Assembly: GCA_014983025.1 (NCBI GenBank)
Contig: JADCLP010000001.1
Coordinates: forward strand, 496,001-560,000
Direction: 5' to 3'
Source of the DNA: Erythrobacteraceae bacterium E2-1 Yellow Sea
GTDB taxonomy: Bacteria > Pseudomonadota > Alphaproteobacteria > Sphingomonadales > Sphingomonadaceae
Length of the DNA: 64,000 nt
This document shows, piece by piece, positions 56,401 to 63,823 of the stretch; the first letter of the stretch is position 1, and each line of letters starts with the position of its first letter. The translations under genes and the position numbers were made by a program. Below the pieces are notes generated by a model that did not search any database, was not told where the DNA came from, and was given only the letters and a program-made list of their open reading frames with translations.

Positions 56401-56451
56401 CCCGCGATGGGCCGCGATGGAATATACCGAAAGTGTTTTTCGCTCACCCAT
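53434..56451 (-). CDS. addB: Double-strand-break repair protein AddB
   Basis: A 1005-residue alphaproteobacterial AddB. The N-terminal region lacks a canonical Walker A, as in many alphaproteobacterial AddB proteins. The C-terminal PD-(D/E)XK nuclease is seen in 'DRIDTLADGSLAIVDYKTGAPPSAAQVEAG' (about residue 850) and 'LRGTLAHRILERWHEARRDD' earlier. It overlaps addA by four bases and the nucleotidyltransferase gene by eight. Confidence 0.92.
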   Translation of the reverse strand: MGERKTLSVYSIAAHRGFADALVAGLVPRYADAEFGLAKLTLLLPSARAARTVSEAFIRHAGETGQAGLLMPRMAMVGDLDLDETLGALLDPLGTGDIPPAVEPTRRWLELAEMLRLELAEAGRELPGSAGLMRLARDMASTMDRLLVEQVTPDDLLSDLVLGRVEDQADHWKDSIHLFARVQLRWRMRLAERGEVDAATRRNLLFERAARRWREEPPQMPIVAAGVTSAAPALAKLLRVIAELPNGAVILPDLDLAMGDDAWAELGRAGQTDAPDGEVFARGDALTHPQYHLKLLLNRMGVNRAEVQPWHRRGIGAAEPQRSHAISSLFLPPEASKVWVDLDSDKRRLPGVRLIESATSEEEAQAIALLVRQALEEPEKRVAVITPDRALARRVVQHLARWNIVADDTAGRPLNLTPAGRFLLQLAELVSEELAPVSLVAALAHPLVRRGEERRAWLESLRRFERHLRGPRPTPGPEALQKVAAKAGVEEWWQGVEALLARLPAGSADLPLADALDALSALGEELAGDTLWAQEDGRALARFIEDLRLNARAAETQIAVSDLAAVLRDAMVNVAVRPPYGGHPRVGVYGLLESRMMRADLMICGGLNEGSWPAQPGSDPLLAPAVLRVLGVPGADFRIGLAAHDLASAMGAPQVVLTRALRDMDGPAIPSRFLLRIEALLGDNVGTHREQHISQYVQALDRQVPSAPEYPRPAPDPSAQQRDVPIKVTAFDRLLGDPYQFYAAEVLGLSRLDALDTDPFADPALRGTLAHRILERWHEARRDDPLADWHLIAEATLKEENAHPLMMGLWRPRLYAALETVVAQVLADEAEGRVVTKWEAKGGMDWRGVRVYGRADRIDTLADGSLAIVDYKTGAPPSAAQVEAGFALQLGLLGLIAREGDFEGVSGTATHFEYWSLARSKSGDFGYVTTPVKHPGSRTGKIAPEDFLPHHAQHLDRAIDLFIKGREPFTARMNPDYPGYNDYDQLMRLEEWERHLASDDGGEDA

Positions 56452-57160
56452 CCTTCAGCGCAAGTTCGGTGGGGCGGATCGCTTGCGGCGTACCCACTTC
56501 GAACCACAATCCGGTAAAACTGGTGCCGTAAAGCCGACCTTCCTCAATCGCGCGGCTCCACAGCACGTTGGTGGAGAATTTGCCTTCGGGCGCATCGCGC
56601 AGCAGGCGGTGCGCAACCAGTTGGATGCCAGTATAGATAAAGGGTGCGATGCGGCCTGGTTTGCGACGGCTGAGCCTGCCCAGCGCATCCATATGAAAAT
56701 CGCCCTTACCGCTAAAATTGATTGCGCGCGAATGCGGCACCACGAGCAGCAAGGCATCCATAATATCCGGATTCCAATGCGTGGAGAGATCGTGAAATCC
56801 GGTGCGCGGCCCCTCCAACCAGACATTATCGGCATTGAGGCAGAAGAACGGATCAGGCAATTGCCCCTGCGCCTTCACCATGCCCCCACCGGTTTCCAGC
56901 AGCAGTTCACGCTCGTCCGAAATGGTAATCTGCGGTGTCTTGCGTTCCAGCACATGCGCTTCAAGAGCATCGGCCAGGTAATGAACATTAACCACGGCGC
57001 GTGAAACGCCTGCATCGGCCAACCGGTCCAGCGTATGATCGATCAGCGGCTTACCTGCCACGCGCACCATCGGCTTGGGCTGGCTGGCAGTAAGCGGGCG
57101 CATCCGCTTGCCCAGCCCAGCCGCCATGACCATGGCGGTATCACTGACAAGCTCACTCAT
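56444..57160 (-). CDS. murU: N-acetylmuramate-1-phosphate uridylyltransferase-like nucleotidyltransferase
   Basis: A 238-residue NTP transferase. The nucleotide-binding signature is 'AMVMAAGLGKRMRPLT' (about residues 9-24), followed by 'KPMVRVAGKPLIDH', 'LLLETGGGMVKAQ' and 'NADNVWL'. Its direct neighbour is an AmgK-type sugar kinase, and together they form the MurU/AmgK pathway that recycles MurNAc to UDP-MurNAc. Sugar-nucleotide specificity is inferred from this pairing. It overlaps the upstream kinase gene by four bases. Confidence 0.87.
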   Translation of the reverse strand: MSELVSDTAMVMAAGLGKRMRPLTASQPKPMVRVAGKPLIDHTLDRLADAGVSRAVVNVHYLADALEAHVLERKTPQITISDERELLLETGGGMVKAQGQLPDPFFCLNADNVWLEGPRTGFHDLSTHWNPDIMDALLLVVPHSRAINFSGKGDFHMDALGRLSRRKPGRIAPFIYTGIQLVAHRLLRDAPEGKFSTNVLWSRAIEEGRLYGTSFTGLWFEVGTPQAIRPTELALKDG

Positions 57161-58143
57161 TCGGGCCGCCCTCCATGGGCAGCGCGGATGTCTGCCGGGA
57201 TATTGGTATCAAACCATGCGGCAACAGGTGCAAGTGCCGGGTGCGCCAGATCGCGTTCCATCGCCTGCCACACACGGGGAATGAAATTGAGATAATGCGG
57301 CTTGCCATCACGTTTGTTCAACCGCGTAAAAATACCCACGATCTTGGCATTTCTCTGTGCGCCCAGCCTGGCATAATCTGCTTCAAAATCAGCGCCAGCA
57401 TCTACCTGTGCCAGATAGCGGTCCAGCATGGCCCGCTCCAGCTCCGGCGAAACCTCGCGCCGCGCATCCTGCAACAGGCTGACCAGATCATAAGCGGAAT
57501 GGCCAACAAGCGCGTCCTGAAAATCGATCAGTCCCTGCGGTGCATTCTCCGCCGGATCGCCCAACAGCATGATGTTTTCGGCATGATAATCGCGCAAAAC
57601 GCTAACGCCCGGATTTTGCCGGTCGAGCATGGGGGCAAGTGCTTCATCCCATGCAGCGCGATAGCCTGCCTCATCCACGTTCAGCCCCATGGCCGGGCAA
57701 TACCATTCGGTCAGCAACCCCGCCTCTCGCTGGTAAACCGCCATATCATATGGCGCAAAGGGGCCAGGCGGGACAGCATGGAGCCTTACAAGAGCATCAA
57801 TCGCGCCAGCATAGGCTGCCTGCTCCCCTGACGGATTCACATCCAGCCAGTCGCGCATGCGATCATGGCCGAAGTCTTCCAGCAGCACCCAGCCCTGCGC
57901 CGCATCAGCCGCATAGATTTCGGGCGCGCGCATGCCGTTCTGGGCGAGGTATTGCGCGACATCCAGAAAGGGTTGCGGGTCTTCATGCGGTGGCGGGGCA
58001 TGCATGAGCATGGCGGGGCGGCCATCGCGGTTTATCCGGAAATAACGTCGGAAAGATGCATCGCCCGGGATCGGGTCAATGGCTGCCCCACCCCAACCGG
58101 CCTGATACAGAAATTCGGCAATACCCTGCGGCAGTTCACTCAT
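57157..58143 (-). CDS. amgK: N-acetylmuramate/N-acetylglucosamine kinase-like phosphotransferase
   Basis: A 328-residue aminoglycoside-phosphotransferase-fold kinase. The catalytic loop is 'VLRDYHAENIMLL' (HxxN, about residue 188) and the metal site 'GLIDFQDALVG' follows. AmgK phosphorylates the anomeric position of MurNAc/GlcNAc for MurU. The ATG at 58143 overlaps the tsaE stop (ATGA); an ATG at 58161 inside tsaE is the alternative. Confidence 0.87.
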   Translation of the reverse strand: MSELPQGIAEFLYQAGWGGAAIDPIPGDASFRRYFRINRDGRPAMLMHAPPPHEDPQPFLDVAQYLAQNGMRAPEIYAADAAQGWVLLEDFGHDRMRDWLDVNPSGEQAAYAGAIDALVRLHAVPPGPFAPYDMAVYQREAGLLTEWYCPAMGLNVDEAGYRAAWDEALAPMLDRQNPGVSVLRDYHAENIMLLGDPAENAPQGLIDFQDALVGHSAYDLVSLLQDARREVSPELERAMLDRYLAQVDAGADFEADYARLGAQRNAKIVGIFTRLNKRDGKPHYLNFIPRVWQAMERDLAHPALAPVAAWFDTNIPADIRAAHGGRPE

Positions 58144-58583
58144 ACCCAGCGCTTTATCCAATCCTGCCCCGGTTCGACAGTCGCTTTGCGTCCCTGTCCC
58201 ACAATTTCAAGCGTGATGGACAGACAGCCCGCTTCATGCGCGAAACCACCCGCATGATCAGGCCATTCCGCAATCAGCACACCGCCTTCGCGATAATCAT
58301 CCAGCCCCAGTTCCTGTGCCTCTTCTGGTCGTTCCAGCCGATAGAAATCGGCATGGGCCACGGGCAGGCGCAGCGGTGGGGCATCATAGGGTTCAATAAT
58401 GGTAAAAGTGGGTGACGGCACTTCGCCTTCATGGCCCAGCGCGTGCAAGATGGCGCGCGCCAGCGTGGTCTTGCCTGCACCCAGCCCGCCGGTCAGTGCC
58501 ACAACATCGCCGGGTTGCAGTAATGCCGCAATATGCGCCCCCAATGCCTCCATCGCAGCGAGGTCAGGCAAGTCCAGCGTCAC
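58140..58583 (-). CDS. tsaE: tRNA threonylcarbamoyladenosine biosynthesis ATPase TsaE
   Basis: A 147-residue P-loop protein needed for the universal t6A37 tRNA modification with TsaB and TsaD. Walker A 'GGLGAGKTTLARAILHALG' (about residues 32-40), 'VPSPTFTIIEPY' and 'HADFYRLERPEEAQELGLDDYREGGVLIAEWPD' are characteristic. The GTG at 58583 overlaps the stop of the preceding kinase gene. Confidence 0.93.
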   Translation of the reverse strand: MTLDLPDLAAMEALGAHIAALLQPGDVVALTGGLGAGKTTLARAILHALGHEGEVPSPTFTIIEPYDAPPLRLPVAHADFYRLERPEEAQELGLDDYREGGVLIAEWPDHAGGFAHEAGCLSITLEIVGQGRKATVEPGQDWIKRWV

Positions 58584-60919
58584 GGCAGTTCGACAGTGGC
58601 AGTGGTGCCCGCACCCTTGCTGCTCTGCATATCCAGCGTGCCGCCATGCGCCTCTATTAATTGACGCGCGAGGCGAAGGCCCAGCCCCTGCTGGCGCTCT
58701 ACCGTACCATCAGGTGATGCAGCGCTGCCTTCCAATGCGCGCTCCAGTTCGTCAGGTGACATGCCCGCGCCATTATCCGAAATCAGGATGCGCGCGCCAC
58801 TGCCCAGCGCTTCCAGCTTCATCAAAATACGCCCACCGTCAGGCGTAGCAGCAATGGCATTGTCCAACAGATTGCCCAGTGCCCGGCCCAGCTGGCGCGG
58901 GTCACAGTCGATATAGCGCCCGCCATTACCCTTCAGATCCAGCGTCAGTCCGCCATCGACAATGGCATCTTCACGATCTCGCGCCAGCCGGGTGAGGAAA
59001 GGCAGTGTTTCGATCCGCTCTTTCGACAGTGGCAACAGCCCTGCCTCGCTCTGCGACAGGTCCAGCACATTTTCGACCTGATCGGTCAAACGCTGCACCG
59101 ATTCCAGAATGGCAGCGACATATTCCTGCGCCTGTTCCGACAATTCGCCTGCCGCACCGCTCTGGATCAGTTCGGCAAATCCGCTGATCGAGGTGAGCGG
59201 GACTCGGAATTCATAGGACATGTTGGCCAGGAAGTTGGCCTTCACCGCATCCGCCTCTTCCAGCGCAGCATTGCGTTCGCGCAGCGCCTTTTCCGCTTTT
59301 TGCGAATCGGTGATGTCGAACACGGTCAGCAGGCCGTTGCCATCTGGCAGCGGCACACCAGCCACCTCTAGCGTGCGGCCATCAGCTAGCTCAACACGAC
59401 CACCCCTTTCGCGCCGGTCCAGAGTTGCCGTGCGAATGATAGCGCCGATTGCACCGGCCTGTTCCGCCTGCGCCAGATTGGGGGCGATCGCCTGTAACAG
59501 TTTATCCGCCGCCGGGTGTGAATCGAGCAATTCCGGCTCCAGACCCCAGGTCCCGGCAAAACTGCGGTTCCACAATTGCAGCGATCCATCAGGGGCAAAC
59601 ACGGCCAATGCCTCGAACAGGCTGTCCAGCATGGCTGTGCGGGTACGCAAAAGCGTGTCACGCGTCGCGGAAATGGCCAGTTGCTCAGTGCGATCTTCCG
59701 CAACCAACACCAGCCCGCCATCAGGCATTGGCTGGGCAACGATGCGCAGATGGGTGCCCCCGGGCAATGGCCATGCTTCTTCCTGTGTATCCGCAGATCC
59801 AAACCATTCTGCATGCTCACGCCGCCAATTGGGGAAATCGCGTACTTCGGGTGTGCGGCCCTTTTCGCGCGCTTCTGACAGGAATCGTTCGAAGGGCAGC
59901 CCCTCACTCACAGCTACAATGGGCAGGTCAAACTGGCGGTGGAAGGGCTGATTGGCAAAGACCAGTTTTTCCTGAGCATCGAACTGCGCAACGCCAACAG
60001 AAAGCTGGTCCAGCATGGCATGCTGTGCCTTGCGGAAAGCCCGGAAATTGCGCGCCTGCTGTTCCTGTTCTTCAATATCGATCGCGTATCCGGCCACACC
60101 TTCTTCACCCAGCGGTAAATCGCTGACACGGAATGATCGACGTTCACCACGGATCGTAGCAGGCACGATGCGTTCAATCGCCTCGCCCTGTTGCGCTGCT
60201 TCACGCGCGACATCAGCAGGTTTGCGCCCTTCAACCTGTTCCAGCAGTTCCATCTGCTTTGAAACAGCATCTTCGGCACTATCTGCCCCCACCGCCTGAA
60301 CATAGGCGTGGTTGACCAGTTTCAGCCGCATATCGGGCCCACGGAACCACATGGGCATGGGTGCGGCTTCGATCAGGCCAACCAGCGCGGCAAAATCACT
60401 TTGCGCGCGTGTGGTGCTTTCGCGCAGACGGGACAGCTCGCTTTCGCTTTCAGAAAAGTCGAACACCCAGACCAATGCCGATCCGCCAGGCGACATTTGC
60501 TGGTCAGCCAGCATTCCACGCAGGGCCAGGCTGTGTTTCGAACCGGCCGGGGTGATCGCCATCTGGAACGGCATGGCGGTTTTCTGTGTCCGCCGGACCG
60601 CTTCTGTCAGCTCGGCCAGTTGCTGGGATGACAGCCCCTTGCCTGCACCGCCATCCAGCTCGCTCAGGTAATGCGGAACCGAATCGAGCCCCAACCAGCC
60701 AGCCAGCCGTTCAGGCGCTTCTATCCGTCCGTCCGCGCGCACCAGCATGGGAATGGCTGGCGCTTCATCGAGCATGCGGTTCAACCGGCGCAAGGCCTTG
60801 CGATTCGCCTCGAAATTGCGTGCCTTGTTTGCCGCCATCACCATCATCACGGCAGCCGCCACCGTCCAGGCGGCCAGCACCAGGCCAAGCAGGGTCAGGG
60901 CAAGCGGTGAAAGTTCCAT
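58580..60919 (-). CDS. divL: DivL-like PAS-domain histidine-kinase homologue with Tyr at the phosphoacceptor site
   Basis: A 779-residue protein. One N-terminal membrane helix (about residues 5-32) precedes several PAS domains (about 45-545, with 'LVNHAYVQAVG', 'FANQPFHRQFD', 'LWNRSFAGTW') and the DHp helix. Where a kinase has His, this one has Tyr569 ('NMSYEFRVPLTSISGF', codon TAT at 59215-59213). The ATP-binding domain is complete ('NLLDNAIAATPDGG', 'ISDNGAGMSPDEL', 'QQGLGLRLARQLIEAHGG'). Tyr in place of His, several PAS domains and length are the marks of Caulobacter DivL, a polar regulator of the CckA-CtrA cell-cycle pathway. The ATG at 60919 is used; a GTG at 60925 is also possible. Confidence 0.85.
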   Translation of the reverse strand: MELSPLALTLLGLVLAAWTVAAAVMMVMAANKARNFEANRKALRRLNRMLDEAPAIPMLVRADGRIEAPERLAGWLGLDSVPHYLSELDGGAGKGLSSQQLAELTEAVRRTQKTAMPFQMAITPAGSKHSLALRGMLADQQMSPGGSALVWVFDFSESESELSRLRESTTRAQSDFAALVGLIEAAPMPMWFRGPDMRLKLVNHAYVQAVGADSAEDAVSKQMELLEQVEGRKPADVAREAAQQGEAIERIVPATIRGERRSFRVSDLPLGEEGVAGYAIDIEEQEQQARNFRAFRKAQHAMLDQLSVGVAQFDAQEKLVFANQPFHRQFDLPIVAVSEGLPFERFLSEAREKGRTPEVRDFPNWRREHAEWFGSADTQEEAWPLPGGTHLRIVAQPMPDGGLVLVAEDRTEQLAISATRDTLLRTRTAMLDSLFEALAVFAPDGSLQLWNRSFAGTWGLEPELLDSHPAADKLLQAIAPNLAQAEQAGAIGAIIRTATLDRRERGGRVELADGRTLEVAGVPLPDGNGLLTVFDITDSQKAEKALRERNAALEEADAVKANFLANMSYEFRVPLTSISGFAELIQSGAAGELSEQAQEYVAAILESVQRLTDQVENVLDLSQSEAGLLPLSKERIETLPFLTRLARDREDAIVDGGLTLDLKGNGGRYIDCDPRQLGRALGNLLDNAIAATPDGGRILMKLEALGSGARILISDNGAGMSPDELERALEGSAASPDGTVERQQGLGLRLARQLIEAHGGTLDMQSSKGAGTTATVELP

Positions 60920-60968
60920 GGCCACCAGCTATGCGCGCAAAGGGCGCGATGCAACGGGGGAACAAAAG

Positions 60969-60995
60969 AAAAGCCCCCGCAAAGCGAGGGCTTTC
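60969..60995 (-). terminator. Rho-independent terminator of ahcY
   Basis: Read on the minus strand, AAAGCCCTCGC and GCGGGGGCTTT form a stem of about 11 bp with a TTT loop and a TCTTTT tail. It lies about 28 bases after the ahcY stop. Confidence 0.85.
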
Positions 60996-61022
60996 CTGTA
61001 ACTTGCGACAAACCGTTGTCGA

Positions 61023-62435
61023 TCAATAACGGTAATGTTCCGGTTTGAAGGGGCCATGCTGCGGCACGCCGATATAATCGGCCTGCTTCTTGCTCAGCTC
61101 TGTCAGCTGCACACCCAGTTTGGCAAGGTGCAAGGCAGCAACCTTTTCATCCAGATGCTTGGGCAGGATGTGCACTTCCTTGCTGTAATCATGCCCGCGC
61201 TGGAACAGTTCGATCTGTGCCAGCACCTGATTGGTGAAGGAACAGCTCATCACAAAGCTGGGATGGCCGGTGGCACAACCCAGATTGACCAGTCGGCCCT
61301 GCGCCAGAATGATGATCTGCTTGCCATCGGGAAACGTGACCAGATCTGTGCCAGGCTTCACTTCCTTCCACGCATAATTCTTCAACGCGTTGATCTGAAT
61401 TTCGCTGTCGAAATGGCCGATATTGCAGACAATGCTCATCGGCTTCATCGCGGCCATGTGATCGGCCGTGATGACATCTTCATTGCCGGTTGCGGTGACG
61501 AAGATGTCACAACGCTTCACAGCCTCTTCCATGGTGACAACTTCATAGCCTTCCATCGCCGCCTGCAATGCGCAGATCGGGTCGATTTCCGTCACCATCA
61601 CGCGTGCGCCGCCCTGGCGCAGCGAATCAGCGCTGCCCTTGCCCACATCACCAAAACCGGCAACGCAGGCGACCTTGCCGGCCAGCATCACGTCAGTGGC
61701 GCGGCGGATCGCATCAACCAGCGATTCCTTGCAGCCATAGAGATTGTCGAACTTCGATTTCGTCACGCTGTCATTCACATTGATCGCCGGAAATGGCAGG
61801 CGGCCATTCTTGGCAATATGATACAGACGGTGGACGCCGGTGGTTGTTTCTTCCGACACACCCTTGATGTTCTTGACCGAGGCTGTGAGATAGCCGGGCT
61901 TCTTGGCAATGAATGCCTTCAGCGCGCGCTGCATCTCAATCTCTTCCTCATTGGCTGGGTCAGGCATTTCGTCACCCGCTTCCAGTCGTGCACCCCACAG
62001 CGCGAACATGGTGGCATCGCCGCCATCATCCAGGATCATATTGGCGGTGAGATCGGGATCGCTCTCGCTCGCCCAATCGAAGATATTGCCAACATAGTCC
62101 CAGTAATCGGCCAGGCTTTCACCCTTGATCGCAAAAACCGGAATGCCAGCTGCAGCAATGGCGGCAGCGGCGTGATCCTGCGTCGAGAAGATATTGCAGG
62201 TGGCCCAGCGCACTTCTGCGCCCAGTTCCACCAGCGTTTCGATCAGAACCGCAGTCTGGATCGTCATATGCAGCGATCCGGTAATGCGGGCGCCGCGCAA
62301 TGGCTTTGCAGCGCCAAATTCTTCGCGCAGAGCCATCAGACCCGGCATTTCGGTTTCGGCAATGGCAATTTCATCGCGGCCATATTCAGCCAGCGCGATG
62401 TCCTTGATGATATAGTCCTGGGCGGTGTCAGCCAC
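61023..62435 (-). CDS. ahcY: Adenosylhomocysteinase (SAH hydrolase)
   Basis: A 470-residue NAD-dependent enzyme that splits S-adenosylhomocysteine into adenosine and homocysteine. Visible: '[14 protein letters not shown]', '[21 protein letters not shown]' and the NAD site '[18 protein letters not shown]' (about residue 262). The GTG at 62435 is chosen because GGAG lies six bases upstream and the protein then starts [13 protein letters not shown], as in the family. The in-frame ATG at 62447 has no such site. Confidence 0.95.
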   Translation of the reverse strand: MADTAQDYIIKDIALAEYGRDEIAIAETEMPGLMALREEFGAAKPLRGARITGSLHMTIQTAVLIETLVELGAEVRWATCNIFSTQDHAAAAIAAAGIPVFAIKGESLADYWDYVGNIFDWASESDPDLTANMILDDGGDATMFALWGARLEAGDEMPDPANEEEIEMQRALKAFIAKKPGYLTASVKNIKGVSEETTTGVHRLYHIAKNGRLPFPAINVNDSVTKSKFDNLYGCKESLVDAIRRATDVMLAGKVACVAGFGDVGKGSADSLRQGGARVMVTEIDPICALQAAMEGYEVVTMEEAVKRCDIFVTATGNEDVITADHMAAMKPMSIVCNIGHFDSEIQINALKNYAWKEVKPGTDLVTFPDGKQIIILAQGRLVNLGCATGHPSFVMSCSFTNQVLAQIELFQRGHDYSKEVHILPKHLDEKVAALHLAKLGVQLTELSKKQADYIGVPQHGPFKPEHYRY

Positions 62436-62522
62436 GGGGCACTCCATAAATGCGAAACGCGCCAATATGGCGCGCTGTTCTTCAATGCTTGTGCCTCTAG
62501 CGGGTGGAACGCGCAGAGGCAA

Positions 62523-62542
62523 ATATAAAGCGATCTTTATAT
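62523..62542. promoter_or_regulatory. Palindromic operator upstream of ahcY
   Basis: A perfect 8-bp inverted repeat, ATATAAAG, four-base spacer CGAT, CTTTATAT, 88-107 bases before the ahcY start. From memory, AT-rich palindromes of this type lie upstream of SAM/SAH-cycle genes in alphaproteobacteria and are linked to ArsR-family (SahR-like) repressors; I cannot verify the exact consensus. No such regulator gene is in the window. Confidence 0.6.
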
Positions 62543-62570
62543 GACATCTTGCATTCATTGCTGCTGCGAC

Positions 62571-62617
62571 AAAAAAGGGGCAGAGCCGCGCAGGCGGCCC
62601 CACCCCATTCTGCCCCA
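62571..62617 (-). terminator. Rho-independent terminator of the small secreted protein gene
   Basis: Minus strand: GGGGCAGA, a GC-rich loop with an inner GCCGC/GCGGC hairpin, TCTGCCCC, then TTTTTT. It ends the gene at 62642-63103 and separates it from ahcY. Confidence 0.85.
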
Positions 62618-62641
62618 GGGAATAGGCGATAATTTCTCAGT

Positions 62642-63103
62642 TCATCGCGCCGCCCAATGGCCGCGTGGGCGGCTGGACAGCAGATCATCAGCCGTTGCCG
62701 CCAAGTTCACCGCATCACGATTGCCTGCCAGATCATGCGTGACCTGTTTCAGTGCTGCACAATCGAGCCAAGGGTGGCCCACGCCATAACTATTGGCCAT
62801 GCCTACACCTATCCGGTCCAGTTCCATCTTTGCCCCGCGGGCACCCTTGCGCCGTGTCAACTGCGCGGTCAGTTCATTTCCTGCGCGATTGAGCGTGGTA
62901 AGATGCGCGCGTGTGAAATGGTTGTAATCGGCCTGAAAATCATCGCGCCCAGTCCGGCAGCGCAGCGATGTGACCATCAGCATGATATTGAGCTTGCGGA
63001 TATTTTCCGCATTTTCTGTGACGACATCCGCCTGTGCGACCCCAGGCAGGCTAATCGCCGACAATATAGCCGTAACTGCGGCCACCCCCTTCGACAATTT
63101 CAT
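62642..63103 (-). CDS. Small secreted protein of unknown function
   Basis: A 153-residue protein with a signal peptide ('GVAAVTAILSAISLPGVAQA', cut about residue 25). The mature part is helical: 'IRKLNIMLMVTSLRCRTGRDDFQADYNHFTRAHLTTLNRAGNELTAQL', with a second Cys near 'HPWLDCAALKQVTHDLAG', perhaps forming one disulfide. In related genomes similar proteins are labelled SAH hydrolase, probably only because of the neighbour; there is no resemblance to that enzyme. I prefer the ATG at 63103. Confidence 0.7.
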   Translation of the reverse strand: MKLSKGVAAVTAILSAISLPGVAQADVVTENAENIRKLNIMLMVTSLRCRTGRDDFQADYNHFTRAHLTTLNRAGNELTAQLTRRKGARGAKMELDRIGVGMANSYGVGHPWLDCAALKQVTHDLAGNRDAVNLAATADDLLSSRPRGHWAAR

Positions 63104-63271
63104 ATAATCGAACTCCCCTTGCACCCTGAACGGCTCAAGGAGAAAGTGCGCCCTGCCGTTTACTTCGAATTAAACGAGCAGAGTGAAGCGAAATTTACCA
63201 TGTCGCTTGCGCACCGCCAACGGCGCACTATGTCTTGGGCACACAGGATGCCTCATGGAAGGAGCAGCACA

Positions 63272-63751
63272 ATGTCGATTTCAGTCGGTGACAAAATTCC
63301 AGACGTCACTTTCGTCAAAGCAACCGCCAACGGTCCGGAAAAGGTCAGTTCGGCAGATTTCTTCGCTGGCAAGAAGGTGGCACTGTTTTCAGTACCCGGT
63401 GCATTTACCCCGACCTGTTCTGCCAAACACCTGCCCGGCTATGTCGAAAAGGCTGGCGAGCTAAAGGCCAAGGGTGTGGATGAAATTGCCTGCACCGCAG
63501 TCAATGATGCCTTCGTCATGGGCGCTTGGAAAGCAGCATCGGGCAGCGATGATGTGACAATGTTGGCCGATGGCAATGGCGATTTTGCGCAGGCCGTGGG
63601 CCTGACCATGGACGGTTCCGGCTTTGGCATGGGCACACGCGGCCAGCGTTTTTCCATGGTGGTGGATGATGGCGTGGTGAGCGAGCTGAATGTCGAAGCA
63701 CCGGGCGATTTCTCTGTTTCCAGCGCAGAACATATGTTGGGCCAGCTTTAA
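63272..63751 (+). CDS. Peroxiredoxin of the Prx5 type
   Basis: A 159-residue thiol peroxidase. The peroxidatic Cys49 sits in 'PGAFTPTCSAKHLPGY', the hallmark of the Prx5 subfamily (glutaredoxin-dependent in many bacteria), and 'GLTMDGSGFGMGTRGQRFSMVVDDGVV' is conserved. The ATG at 63272 has a GGAAGGAG ribosome site; the much longer frame upstream is antisense to the divergent gene. Likely detoxifies organic peroxides. Confidence 0.93.
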   Translation: MSISVGDKIPDVTFVKATANGPEKVSSADFFAGKKVALFSVPGAFTPTCSAKHLPGYVEKAGELKAKGVDEIACTAVNDAFVMGAWKAASGSDDVTMLADGNGDFAQAVGLTMDGSGFGMGTRGQRFSMVVDDGVVSELNVEAPGDFSVSSAEHMLGQL

Positions 63752-63773
63752 GCCATAATTGACCACACATAGA

Positions 63774-63800
63774 AAGGGCGCCGATTTGGCGCCCTTTTTT
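63774..63800 (+). terminator. Rho-independent terminator of the peroxiredoxin gene, possibly shared with folE
   Basis: AAGGGCGCC, loop GATTT, GGCGCCCTT and a T-run. A-richness upstream makes it able to work in the minus direction for folE as well. Confidence 0.85.
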
Positions 63801-63823
63801 AATTCCAGAGGCAGGTGTCTTGG

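Noticed and set aside
61035..62528. A 497-codon plus-strand frame opposite ahcY
   Set aside because: Antisense shadow of a highly conserved enzyme; no ribosome site and atypical composition.
62436..62642. SAH riboswitch in the ahcY leader
   Set aside because: The leader shows a palindromic operator and a terminator of the upstream gene, but not the conserved SAH riboswitch core that I know.
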